A model generated the notes under the pieces. The model searched no databases. It had not been told where the DNA came from and saw only the letters and a program-made list of their open reading frames with translations. A DNA stretch of 15,433 nt from Terriglobia bacterium (GTDB taxonomy: Bacteria; Acidobacteriota; Terriglobia; UBA7540): NCBI GenBank assembly GCA_030040455.1, contig JASHTR010000253.1, positions 1 through 15,433 on the forward strand. The letters are read 5' to 3'. Within the stretch, counting starts at the first letter, position 1, and every line of letters begins with the position of its first letter. A program made the position numbers and the translations under genes. Positions 6,465 to 13,060 of the stretch are shown in pieces.

Positions 6465-7450
6465 AACCGTGGCCGACGGCGCAGGTCTCCTATCGTCTCA
6501 CGGAGCGTTTCTGCTGGCTCCCGCGTTTGAAAGCCCAGCTCGCGCCACGCCTTCGATGAATCGCAGTACCAGAAAAGGGCGGACATTTTGATGGATGCAT
6601 CGTCCAGCTTAAACGACTTCCCGGCGAGCGGGAATGCCCAGCGCAGACCGCGCGCGCTGATCCGCGAGAGCCCCAGCGGCAGTTGGAGCTGCGGCGCGCG
6701 GCGGCCGGCAATGCGCGCGACGTTTTCGATGAGCTCGCGGAAAGTCCAGTTCACTCCGCCCAGCAAGTATCGCTCGCCCGGTCGGCCATTACGCATGGCG
6801 GCAATCAGGCCGGCCGCGACGTCCCGCACGTCAACAAAGTTCAGGCCACCGCTCGGAAGCGCCAGAATCTGCCCTTCCAGGAAAAGAGCGATGTCGCCCG
6901 TGGAGGACTGATGAACGTCACCAGGGCCGAGAATCAGGCTGGGGTTCACGATGGCGGCGGGTAGGGCATAACGCCGCGTGTAATCCAAAGCCAGTTTTTC
7001 TGCAAAGATTTTGCTGAGGTAGTAGGGCCACTCGCCAACCACCCCATTTTTGAAGCCCGAGCTTTCATCATGGATCACCGGCTCCGGGCCAACGGCAACC
7101 GTGCCGGACGACGACACCAGGACGGCCTTGTGAACGTTTTCGCGCCTGATCGCCGCGCATACATTCCGTGTGCCCTCGATGTGAGTACGATAAAGAATTG
7201 CCTGAGTTTTCGGATCACGCGAAACCATCCCTGCCAGGTGATAAATCTCGCTTACGCCTTTCGCCGCGCGCAGCACGTCTTCGGCGCGCGTCACATCGCC
7301 GCTCATGACCTCAACACGCGCATCTTCCCCCCACGATGTCGCCCCGCGAGCGAGGACTCGCAAGGCGGCTTCGGGCTCCGCGGACCTTAATTGCTCAACG
7401 AGATGCCTGCCGAGAAACCCGGTGGCGCCGGTAATGAGGATCAATTTCAT
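6461..7450 (-). CDS. NAD(P)-dependent epimerase/dehydratase, extended SDR family (HpnA/dihydroflavonol-reductase-like)
   Basis: This 329-residue extended short-chain dehydrogenase begins with the Rossmann dinucleotide motif TGATGFLG (residues 7–14). The conserved YHLAG lies near residue 70, the catalytic serine region SSSG at about 113–116, and the YxxxK pair at Tyr143/Lys147 (YYLSK). It continues with NPSLILGPGD and LNFVDVRDVAAG, then GERYLLGG, a pattern shared by HpnA-like hopanoid-associated and dihydroflavonol-4-reductase-like SDRs. The substrate may be a nucleotide sugar, a sterol-like or polyketide-like alcohol, or a lipid intermediate; this cannot be decided. It overlaps the lipid kinase gene by four bases and is probably transcribed with it from the divergent region upstream. 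No strong Shine-Dalgarno precedes ATG 7450. Hopanoid genes are not visible nearby, so I do not assign hpnA. Confidence 0.9.
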   Translation of the reverse strand: MKLILITGATGFLGRHLVEQLRSAEPEAALRVLARGATSWGEDARVEVMSGDVTRAEDVLRAAKGVSEIYHLAGMVSRDPKTQAILYRTHIEGTRNVCAAIRRENVHKAVLVSSSGTVAVGPEPVIHDESSGFKNGVVGEWPYYLSKIFAEKLALDYTRRYALPAAIVNPSLILGPGDVHQSSTGDIALFLEGQILALPSGGLNFVDVRDVAAGLIAAMRNGRPGERYLLGGVNWTFRELIENVARIAGRRAPQLQLPLGLSRISARGLRWAFPLAGKSFKLDDASIKMSALFWYCDSSKAWRELGFQTREPAETLRETIGDLRRRPRL

Positions 7451-7576
7451 CGAATTGTGTTAACGAGGCCGTCAGGTGTTGAAGCGGCGGCCGACCGTCA
7501 ACCGCGGAACAGATTGGTCAGTCTGGCTTCCCAGGCCGCGTGGAGCGGAGTGGGTGGTCGCCCTCATACGCAAAAG

Positions 7577-7604
7577 CATATAACATGCACATCTTTATGT
7601 CCAA
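7577..7604 (-). promoter_or_regulatory. Possible sigma-70 promoter for SDR–lipid kinase pair
   Basis: Read on the minus strand, TTGGAC (7604–7599) and TATATG (7582–7577) are separated by 16 bases. Transcription would start near 7570 and leave a leader of about 120 bases before the SDR start at 7450. This is a reasonable but not consensus match. It would run back to back with the strong rightward promoter at 7674–7701. Confidence 0.4.
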
Positions 7605-7673
7605 CGGCGCCGAAGCGCGAAAAGCAGCAGCCAGGCGTGGGGTAACGCACTATCGGCACGGCGCGCGCGTTTC

Positions 7674-7701
7674 TTGACAAGGCCGGACCGGAAACTATAC
7701 T
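7674..7701 (+). promoter_or_regulatory. Near-consensus sigma-70 promoter of the yceD–rpmF–fab operon
   Basis: TTGACA (7674–7679) is a perfect -35 and TATACT (7696–7701) is five of six to the -10 consensus, with a 16-base spacer. The expected start is near 7708, giving a leader of only about 22 bases before yceD ATG 7730. This is the strongest promoter match in the window. It suggests high constitutive transcription of the ribosomal and fatty-acid genes downstream. No FapR- or FadR-like operator was recognised around it. Confidence 0.8.
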
Positions 7702-7719
7702 CTACCTTTTCTGCCTTTT

Positions 7720-7724
7720 GGAGG
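7720..7724 (+). promoter_or_regulatory. Shine-Dalgarno that fixes the yceD start
   Basis: GGAGG sits 5 bases before ATG 7730. The upstream in-frame TTG at 7718 would overlap this site, so ATG 7730 is the better start. Confidence 0.8.
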
Positions 7725-7729
7725 CCGGC

Positions 7730-8233
7730 ATGTTGATCACGCGGGAAGAGTTGGCTCTCCATAAAGTCACCGTCGATCAAACCTATCCCGCGGGAGCAGT
7801 GGACTATCCAAAGTTCCGTCAAACCGGCCCTCTGCGAGTTCAGGCCGTTGCAGAGCTGGTGGAGGGAGAAATCCGCATTCGAGGGCACCTTGAAGCGTGC
7901 ATGGAGGCGGAGTGTGACCGCTGCATTGCTGCGGTGGAGATTCCTGTCGCGCAGGATTTCGATCTGTCTTATCGGCCGGTCGCGACCATTGCCCGCGAAG
8001 AAGAAATCGAGGTTCCGGGGGATGAGCTCGATGTGGGTTTCTACTCGGGCCCTGGAGTAGAGCTGGCCGACGTAATCAGAGAGCAGACCATACTGTCGTT
8101 GCCTATGAAGAGGGTCTGCCGGCCGGATTGCAAAGGTCTTTGCGCGGGTTGCGGGGCGAACCTTAATGTGGAGGCGTGCCGGTGCCGGCAGCCCGCGGAT
8201 GACTCCCCCTTTGCCTCACTGCGGCAAAGCTAA
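7730..8233 (+). CDS. yceD: YceD/DUF177 family protein, large-subunit rRNA accumulation factor
   Basis: This 167-residue protein matches the YceD (DUF177) family, which is needed for normal 23S rRNA accumulation in E. coli and is nearly always encoded just before rpmF. The N-terminal half is a beta-rich domain with a CMEAECDRC cluster (Cys58, Cys62, Cys65). An acidic middle follows. The C-terminus carries the family signature CRPDCKGLCAGCGANLN, with Cys130, 134, 138 and 141 and then Cys150 and Cys152, a likely zinc site. It is cytoplasmic. It is the first gene after the TTGACA/TATACT promoter and has a strong Shine-Dalgarno at ATG 7730. A 214-base spacer, longer than usual, separates it from rpmF. 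The family call rests on the Cys signature plus the rpmF–plsX context and is firm. Confidence 0.93.
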   Translation: MLITREELALHKVTVDQTYPAGAVDYPKFRQTGPLRVQAVAELVEGEIRIRGHLEACMEAECDRCIAAVEIPVAQDFDLSYRPVATIAREEEIEVPGDELDVGFYSGPGVELADVIREQTILSLPMKRVCRPDCKGLCAGCGANLNVEACRCRQPADDSPFASLRQS

Positions 8234-8447
8234 GGAAAACCGGTTGCTCGCGGGATGGGAAGAGGGTGAGCCCATACGCACGGACGTATGCTGGCTTTCG
8301 CGCACCGATGCGGCGACGTCCTCATCGCCGTTGAATTTGAGCCTGCTCCGAGCGAATCGAAGGGATAGCCGCGTTACAGGAATGCCTGCAGCGTAGTGTT
8401 GTTCCCGCGTACAAAATTTGATCCTGGAAACTGAAGGGAAAGGGCAC
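8234..8447 (+). other. yceD/rpmF spacer with one hairpin
   Basis: There is no gene in this 214-base spacer. It contains an RNA hairpin at 8269–8296: AGCC-CATACG paired with CGTATG-CT-GGCT, ten base pairs with a 2-base bulge and the 6-base loop CACGGA. No T-run follows, so it is unlikely to terminate. It could be an mRNA processing, stability or ribosomal-protein feedback element; nothing in the sequence decides this. Confidence 0.4.
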
Positions 8448-8633
8448 ATGCCGAATCCAAAACGAAGGCATTCAAAGGCACGACGAAACCGGCGGCGGGC
8501 GCACGACAACCTTGCGCATCCGGGACTTGCGGAGTGCCCCCATTGCCATGAGGCCAAACCTCCGCACCTGGCGTGCCCACACTGCGGATATTACCGCGGC
8601 CGCGAAGCGATCCTGGTGAAGGAAAACGCCTGA
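8448..8633 (+). CDS. rpmF: 50S ribosomal protein L32
   Basis: This 61-residue protein starts with the classic MPNPKRRHSKARRNRRRAHD, the basic N-terminal rRNA-binding tail of L32. It continues with a four-cysteine zinc ribbon, CPHC (Cys30, Cys33) and CPHCGYY (Cys43, Cys46), so it is the zinc-binding (C+) form. ATG 8448 is chosen because it matches the family N-terminus; a purine-rich AAGGGAAAGGG precedes it, and the upstream in-frame TTG at 8418 would add ten non-conserved residues. The stop codon TGA lies in the loop of a small hairpin (GGAA/CGCC with GGCG/TTCC, 8621–8642). The yceD–rpmF–plsX order is widely conserved and links ribosome assembly to lipid synthesis. Confidence 0.97.
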   Translation: MPNPKRRHSKARRNRRRAHDNLAHPGLAECPHCHEAKPPHLACPHCGYYRGREAILVKENA

Positions 8634-8789
8634 GGCGCTTCCGATGCAGGGTGTCATGTTTTGAAGAGACTTTTTCAGTTTCTCCATCAGAGCGACATTC
8701 CGGCTGCAACACCCGGCATTTCAGTGTTTGATCCGAACGTTAAATCGATACGAAGTCGGCGAGCTTGAACCCGCCTTTCTATCCGAGTC

Positions 8790-9803
8790 ATGCCACGAAT
8801 AGCAGTCGATGCGATGGGGACTGATGCGGCTCCGCTGCCTGAGGTGGACGGTGCGATTCAGGCGGCACGCAACCGGCTGGCAGAGGTCCTCCTCGTCGGC
8901 CCTGAAGATATCCTCGAACAGGAGCTCGCGCGGCGTGGCGCGGCAAGGCTGCCCATTGAAATTGTTCATGCCAGTGAAACGGTCACAATGGAAGATGCGG
9001 CAGCTAAGGCGTTTCGGCGTAAACGAGATTCTTCCATGCGCGTCGCCTTGCGCTTAGTGCATGCCGGGCAGGCGGACGGCATGGTGAGCGCGGGCAACAC
9101 CGGAGCCGTGATGGCCGCCGCAAAAATTACGCTCGGCGCGCTCGAAGGCGTGGACCGGCCGGCTCTGGCAGCGGTATTTCCTACCTCCAAAGGCAAGGCG
9201 GCGGTTCTGCTCGACGTGGGCGCGAACGTGGATTGCAAGCCGCATCATCTCGAGCAGTTCGCCATTATGGGTGAGGTTTACTATCGCGTGATCTTTGGCG
9301 TGGAAAGGCCTCGGGTGGGATTGCTTTCCATTGGCAGTGAAGACCACAAGGGAAATGAGCTGACGCGCGAGTCTTTTCTGCAGCTAAAGGGGCTGCCGCT
9401 GCGGTTTGTGGGCAACGTTGAAGGCCGCGATCTTTATAATGGCCGCGTCGAGGTGATCGTCTGTGACGGCTTTATTGGGAACGTCGCCCTGAAAATCAGC
9501 GAAGGCCTGATTGAAGCCGTAGCGGCCCTGCTGAAGGAGTCGCTCTCAAGCACGCTCTCCTCAAAAGTGGGGGCCGTGCTTTCCCGGAACGCCTTCCGGC
9601 ATTTCAAAAAACGTGTGGACTATGCAGAATACGGCGGCGCGCCCCTGCTGGGCGTCCGCGGCGTGTGCCTGATCGCGCACGGCAGCTCCAACGCCAACGC
9701 CATCAAGAATGCTATTCGGGTGGCGGCGGAGTTTGCGGAGCGGGGCGTGAATGGAAAGATCGAACGGGAGCTGGCCCACACCGTCGCGACCCGGAATTAT
9801 TAG
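8790..9803 (+). CDS. plsX: Phosphate acyltransferase PlsX
   Basis: PlsX converts acyl-ACP and phosphate to acyl-phosphate, the donor for PlsY in phospholipid synthesis. It is a peripheral membrane enzyme. The 337-residue length is typical. Recognisable motifs are the N-terminal IAVDAMG (4–10), [12 protein letters not shown] (100–111), the [10 protein letters not shown] block (142–151), [10 protein letters not shown] (181–190), [10 protein letters not shown] (207–216), [12 protein letters not shown] (224–235) and [11 protein letters not shown] (279–289). Oddly, the usual DAMGGDxAP reads DAMGTDAAP here. ATG 8790 has only weak upstream pairing and follows a 156-base spacer after rpmF. The neighbours fabH, fabD and fabG place it in the standard rpmF–plsX–fab operon. 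Confidence 0.97.
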   Translation: MPRIAVDAMGTDAAPLPEVDGAIQAARNRLAEVLLVGPEDILEQELARRGAARLPIEIVHASETVTMEDAAAKAFRRKRDSSMRVALRLVHAGQADGMVSAGNTGAVMAAAKITLGALEGVDRPALAAVFPTSKGKAAVLLDVGANVDCKPHHLEQFAIMGEVYYRVIFGVERPRVGLLSIGSEDHKGNELTRESFLQLKGLPLRFVGNVEGRDLYNGRVEVIVCDGFIGNVALKISEGLIEAVAALLKESLSSTLSSKVGAVLSRNAFRHFKKRVDYAEYGGAPLLGVRGVCLIAHGSSNANAIKNAIRVAAEFAERGVNGKIERELAHTVATRNY

Positions 9804-9823
9804 GAACCCCAATTGGGTTTGCC

Positions 9824-9829
9824 AAGGAG
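9824..9829 (+). promoter_or_regulatory. Shine-Dalgarno that fixes the fabH start
   Basis: AAGGAG lies 4 bases before ATG 9834. The longer frame opening at TTG 9813 has no such site and would add seven residues not typical of FabH. Confidence 0.75.
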
Positions 9830-9833
9830 CAGC

Positions 9834-10814
9834 ATGAATCACGCGGGGATTCTCGGCACCGGCTCAGCGCTGCCGGAAAAGGTGATTACGAACTTTGACC
9901 TCGAGAAGATGGTGGACACTTCTGACCAGTGGATCACCGAGCGCACCGGAATCAAAGAACGACGCCAGGCCGCCCCCACGGAAACCACCTCTCTGTTGTG
10001 CATCCAGGCGGCCCGCAAGGCACTGGAGATGGCCGGCCTCCAGTCTTCCGACCTGGACGGCATCATTTGCTCGACGATTTCGCCGGATATGCCTCTCCCT
10101 TCGACGGCGGCTTTCATCCAGCGCGGGCTTGGCGCTCGGAGCGTTCTGGCATTTGACCTGGCAGCAGCTTGCTCCGGCTTTCTTTTTGCCATGACGGTGG
10201 CGGAGCAGTTCATTCGCACCGCGAAAGCCCGATATGTGCTGGTGGTGGGGGCAGAGTTGCTTTCGCGCTGGCTGGATTACCAGGATCGTGCTACCTGCGT
10301 CCTGTTCGGGGACGGCGTGGCGGCAGCCGTGCTCGGCCCGGTGACGCCGCCTGCAGGGATTCTGGCGACCGAGATGCACACGGATGGAGCCTTTGCCGAG
10401 CACCTTTACATTCCGGCCGGAGGCACATCTAAACCTGCTTCCTGCGAGACGGTGCGGGCGCGAGAGCACTACATCAAAATGCGCGGCAACGAGCTCTTCA
10501 AAGTAGCGGTGCGTAACCTTGAGGAAGTCTCTCGGCGCGTGCTGGTCGAGGCGCAACTCAAGCCGAACGATCTCGATCTCTTCATTCCTCATCAGGCCAA
10601 CCAGCGCATCACCGAGGCGGTCCGGGAGCGCCTGGGCCTGGCGCCTCAAAAAGTCTTCTCCAACATTCATCGGGTCGGGAATACCTCCTCCGCGTCGATT
10701 CCCTTGTGTTTGGATGAGTGCGTGCGCAGCGGGCGGGTCAAGAAAGGCGACCTGATTTTGATGTCCGCCTTTGGAGCTGGCGTCACCTGGGGGTCAGCGC
10801 TCTTGCGATGGTGA
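9834..10814 (+). CDS. fabH: 3-oxoacyl-ACP synthase III (KAS III), FabH
   Basis: FabH starts fatty-acid chains by condensing an acyl-CoA primer, usually acetyl-CoA, with malonyl-ACP. The protein has 326 residues, close to the family norm. The catalytic triad is intact: Cys113 in AAACSGF, His253 in PHQANQRI and Asn283 in VGNTSSAS. Other family blocks are DQWITERTGIKERR (31–44), VLFGDGVAAAVLG (156–168) and the C-terminal SAFGAGVTWGSALLRW. It lies 30 bases after plsX and has its own AAGGAG site. Whether it prefers acetyl-CoA or branched primers cannot be read from these motifs. The junction with fabD downstream is filled by a heptamer inverted repeat. The assignment is firm. Confidence 0.97.
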   Translation: MNHAGILGTGSALPEKVITNFDLEKMVDTSDQWITERTGIKERRQAAPTETTSLLCIQAARKALEMAGLQSSDLDGIICSTISPDMPLPSTAAFIQRGLGARSVLAFDLAAACSGFLFAMTVAEQFIRTAKARYVLVVGAELLSRWLDYQDRATCVLFGDGVAAAVLGPVTPPAGILATEMHTDGAFAEHLYIPAGGTSKPASCETVRAREHYIKMRGNELFKVAVRNLEEVSRRVLVEAQLKPNDLDLFIPHQANQRITEAVRERLGLAPQKVFSNIHRVGNTSSASIPLCLDECVRSGRVKKGDLILMSAFGAGVTWGSALLRW

Positions 10815-10822
10815 AAAAGACC

Positions 10823-10899
10823 GTGATGAGAGTTGAGTGACCCGTGACGGGCAACGTCTTTCACTTGCCACTCATCACTCGTCACTGGTCGCTGCCTTC
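10823..10899 (+). repeat. Heptamer-phased inverted repeat ending at the fabD start codon
   Basis: Eleven consecutive 7-base units lie between fabH and fabD. Left-arm units resemble GTGATGA and GTGACGG; right-arm units resemble TTGCCAC, TCATCAC and TCGTCAC, the reverse complement. GTGATGAG (10823–10830) pairs perfectly with CTCATCAC (10871–10878), GAGTGA (10835–10840) pairs with TCACTT (10861–10866) with one wobble, and CCCGT-G-ACGGG (10841–10851) is a local hairpin. The last unit ends at 10899, directly before ATG 10900. A 19-mer in the right arm (10869–10887) recurs exactly at 12726–12744. Confidence 0.75.
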
Positions 10900-11859
10900 A
10901 TGAAAGTCGCATTCTTATTTCCCGGTCAAGGCTCGCAATATCCCGGCATGGGCCGGGAACTGTTCGAGAACTTTCCCGTTGCGCGCGCCGTCTTTGAGGA
11001 AGCAGACCGCGCCCTGGGCTTCCCCATTTCACGGCTTTGCTTTGATGGGCCTGCCGAAGAACTCCAATTGACGGTCAACACGCAACCTGCGCTGCTGGCG
11101 GCTTCGGTGGCGGCGGCGAGGGCGTGCCAGGAGAAAGACGTTCGGCCGGACTTTGTGGCGGGTCACAGTCTGGGGGAATATTCGGCGCTGGTTGCGGCGG
11201 GATCGCTGGCCTTGGCGGATGCTCTGCTCCTGGTGCGGCGGCGCGGCGAGTACATGCAGGCAGCAGTGCCTTCAGGCGAGGGAGCGATGGCGGCGCTGCT
11301 AGGTGGCGGGCGGGCGGGCGCGGGGGCATTATGCCGCGAGGCAGAGGAGGGGCAGGTTTGTGTTCCGGCAAACCTCAATGCGCCGGGGCAGGTCGTGATT
11401 GCGGGGGACCGCGCCGCAGTTGAACGCGCGGTGAAACTGGCGCCCATGCACGGTTTCCGCCGCGCGGTGATGCTCAAAGTAAGCGCGCCGTTCCATTGCC
11501 CGCTCATGCAGCCAGCGGCGGAAAAGCTGGCGCGGGACCTGGATGCCGCCGCCATCCGCGACGCGGCGATTCCGCTGATCAACAACGTGGAGGCGCGTTG
11601 CGTGGAAGCAGCGAAGGAGGTCCGTGAAGGCTTGAAGCGCCAGGTGACCGCTCCGGTGCTCTGGGAGAAGTCGATGCTGAGACTTGCGTCCGAGGGAGTG
11701 AGCTTGTTTATCGAGGTGGGGCCTGGCAAGGTGCTCAGCGGCCTCATGCGCCAGATTGATCGGAATGCAGAATGTCGGCATGTTGAAGACATTATATCTT
11801 TGGAGGAAGCGCTCGCGGCCGTTGAAGGCACCCCGGTAAAGGAAAGTGGCTATGCTTAA
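10900..11859 (+). CDS. fabD: Malonyl-CoA:ACP transacylase FabD
   Basis: FabD moves malonyl from CoA to the acyl carrier protein and so supplies every elongation step. From ATG 10900 the protein has 319 residues and begins MKVAFLFPGQGSQYPGMG, the usual start of the family. The nucleophile is Ser90 in GHSLGEYSALVAAG, the substrate arginine is in the RRRGEYMQ block (about Arg115), and the catalytic His199 is in APFHCPLM. The C-terminus has the EVGPGKVLSGL motif. The same frame is open back to GTG 10837, but those 21 codons are heptamer repeat and lack conservation-like features. No Shine-Dalgarno precedes ATG 10900 because the repeat array abuts it, so translation may rely on re-initiation after fabH or a leaderless-like mode. 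Confidence 0.96.
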   Translation: MKVAFLFPGQGSQYPGMGRELFENFPVARAVFEEADRALGFPISRLCFDGPAEELQLTVNTQPALLAASVAAARACQEKDVRPDFVAGHSLGEYSALVAAGSLALADALLLVRRRGEYMQAAVPSGEGAMAALLGGGRAGAGALCREAEEGQVCVPANLNAPGQVVIAGDRAAVERAVKLAPMHGFRRAVMLKVSAPFHCPLMQPAAEKLARDLDAAAIRDAAIPLINNVEARCVEAAKEVREGLKRQVTAPVLWEKSMLRLASEGVSLFIEVGPGKVLSGLMRQIDRNAECRHVEDIISLEEALAAVEGTPVKESGYA

Positions 11860-11951
11860 TATGCGAGCCTTTGCTTCTCTGCGACTTTGCATGAGACTTT
11901 TTGCTTGTTCACGAGATTTTTTAAACCTTCTCTGCATGGAAGGCGAAACCA
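11860..11951 (+). other. fabD/fabG spacer with T-runs and a degenerate repeat
   Basis: This 92-base spacer has an imperfect 7-base rhythm (units like CTTTGCT, TCTCTGC and GACTTTG around 11868–11890) and two T-runs (11891–11895 and 11916–11921). No stable stem precedes either run, so I do not call a terminator. The last part holds the GGAAGG site (11938–11943) used by fabG. The repeat reading is weaker here than at the other junctions. Confidence 0.3.
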
Positions 11952-12710
11952 ATGTCGGACCGCCGTGACATCCTGGAAGGCAAAGTGGCGCTCGTCACCG
12001 GCGCTTCGCAAGGCATTGGCCGGGCGTGTGCCCTGGCGCTGGCGGAGGCGGGAGCAAGCGTCGCATTAGCCGCTCGCAGCCCCGAGAAGCTCGCCGCCGT
12101 CCGGACAGAGATTGAGCGCAATAGCGGGAAAGCGCTTGCCTTGAGCATGGATGTGGCAGAGGCTGCTTCCGTCAAAAGCGCCGTGGACGGGATGATTGCA
12201 GCCTGGGGAAAGATTGATATTCTGGTAAACAATGCGGGCGTTACCCGAGACAACCTGCTGCTGCGGATGAAGCCGGAAGACTGGGAAGTTGTGCTTAAGA
12301 CGAACCTGGAAGGAGCGTATCATTGCATTCAGAAGGTATTGCCTTTCATGGTAAGGCAGCGATATGGGAGAATCATCAATATCGCCTCGGTGGTGGCGCA
12401 GGCGGGAAATGCGGGCCAGGCGAATTATATTGCGTCGAAGGCAGGCTTAATCGGGTTGACCAAGGCGGTGGCCGCGGAGGTGGGGAGCCGGAGCATCACC
12501 GTAAATGCAGTTTCGCCCGGCTTCATTGATACGGCCATGACGGAAAAGCTGAGCGAGGCGGTCAAACAGAAGATCTTGAGCGTCATTCCGCTCGGCCACA
12601 TCGGGACGGATCGAGACGTGGCGTGCGCCGTGCGCTTTCTGGCGTCGGATGAGGCGGGATATATCACCGGCCACTGCCTCAACGTCAACGGCGGAATGTA
12701 TATGGCATAA
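11952..12710 (+). CDS. fabG: 3-oxoacyl-ACP reductase FabG
   Basis: FabG reduces 3-oxoacyl-ACP to (R)-3-hydroxyacyl-ACP with NADPH in the elongation cycle. This is a classical SDR of 252 residues, slightly longer at the N-terminus than many FabG proteins. It has the cofactor motif TGASQGIG (16–23), NNAG at 93–96, the catalytic tetrad Asn118, Ser146, Tyr159 and Lys163 (INIASVVAQAGNAGQANYIASKAG region), and the VSPGFIDTAM block. It ends in GHCLNVNGGMYMA, the usual FabG C-terminus. A GGAAGG site 8 bases upstream supports ATG 11952. It sits between fabD and acpP, as in many type II clusters, which removes doubt over its being another SDR. Confidence 0.96.
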   Translation: MSDRRDILEGKVALVTGASQGIGRACALALAEAGASVALAARSPEKLAAVRTEIERNSGKALALSMDVAEAASVKSAVDGMIAAWGKIDILVNNAGVTRDNLLLRMKPEDWEVVLKTNLEGAYHCIQKVLPFMVRQRYGRIINIASVVAQAGNAGQANYIASKAGLIGLTKAVAAEVGSRSITVNAVSPGFIDTAMTEKLSEAVKQKILSVIPLGHIGTDRDVACAVRFLASDEAGYITGHCLNVNGGMYMA

Positions 12711-12759
12711 GACGGACTCACTTGTCACTCATCACTCGTCACTGTTAGAATGACTGACC
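12711..12759 (+). repeat. Heptamer tandem repeat, fabG/acpP junction
   Basis: Directly after the fabG stop, 7-base units run in one orientation. Four consecutive units share the prefix TCACT (12718–12745): TCACTTG, TCACTCA, TCACTCG and TCACTGT. The stretch 12726–12744 is identical over 19 bases to 10869–10887 at the fabH/fabD junction. Unlike that element, no clear opposing arm is visible. The array ends before the acpP Shine-Dalgarno. Confidence 0.75.
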
Positions 12760-12769
12760 ATTTATTCCG

Positions 12770-12775
12770 AGGAGG
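12770..12775 (+). promoter_or_regulatory. Strong Shine-Dalgarno of acpP
   Basis: AGGAGG lies 8 bases before ATG 12784, the best ribosome binding site in the cluster. This fits the high copy number of acyl carrier protein needed relative to the enzymes encoded around it. Confidence 0.85.
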
Positions 12776-12783
12776 AAGGTCTG

Positions 12784-13032
12784 ATGGCTTCCATCGAAGA
12801 GAAGGTCAAGCAGCTTATTGTGGAGCAGCTTGGAGTGGATGAAGCGGAGGTAACGCCGGCGGCGCATTTCGTTGACGATCTGGGAGCGGATTCGCTGGAC
12901 ATCGTCGAGCTGGTGATGACGTTCGAAGAATCGTTCGAAATCGAGATCCCCGACGAGGATGCGGAAAAAATCCAGACGGTGAAAGACGCGGTGGATTACA
13001 TCCAGTCGCACGTGAAGTCTTCGGCGAATTAG
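12784..13032 (+). CDS. acpP: Acyl carrier protein
   Basis: This 82-residue acidic four-helix protein carries growing acyl chains on a 4'-phosphopantetheine arm. The attachment serine is Ser37 in the invariant DSL motif ([15 protein letters not shown]). Helix II after it is rich in Glu and hydrophobics ([22 protein letters not shown] region), the recognition surface for FabD, FabF, FabG and FabH. Length is typical, with a short polar tail (HVKSSAN). It has a strong AGGAGG site and lies 28 bases before the fabF start. It is part of the fabG–acpP–fabF run found in many bacteria. The assignment is firm. Confidence 0.98.
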   Translation: MASIEEKVKQLIVEQLGVDEAEVTPAAHFVDDLGADSLDIVELVMTFEESFEIEIPDEDAEKIQTVKDAVDYIQSHVKSSAN

Positions 13033-13043
13033 GGGCCCCGGAC

Positions 13044-13049
13044 AAGGAG
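13044..13049 (+). promoter_or_regulatory. Shine-Dalgarno supporting a TTG start for fabF
   Basis: AAGGAG lies 11 bases before TTG 13061. No ATG or GTG lies nearby in frame, and translation from this TTG gives the canonical FabF N-terminus, so a rare start codon is used. It may lower FabF output relative to AcpP. Confidence 0.7.
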
Positions 13050-13060
13050 AAGATTCGGTC

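Noticed and set aside
5640..6530. Plus-strand ORF of 296 codons opposite the lipid kinase gene
   Set aside because: The minus strand encodes a clear DAGK-family protein; the plus frame has no recognisable motif.
8166..8396. Plus-strand 76-codon ORF overlapping the end of yceD and the spacer
   Set aside because: It lies in another frame across the yceD Cys signature, has no good start site and no recognisable family features.
10837..10899. GTG 10837 as the fabD start
   Set aside because: The extra 21 codons are pure heptamer repeat; FabD proteins begin at the MKVAFLFPGQGSQ segment.
10823..10899. CRISPR array
   Set aside because: Units are 7 bases with no spacers of constant length and no cas genes nearby.
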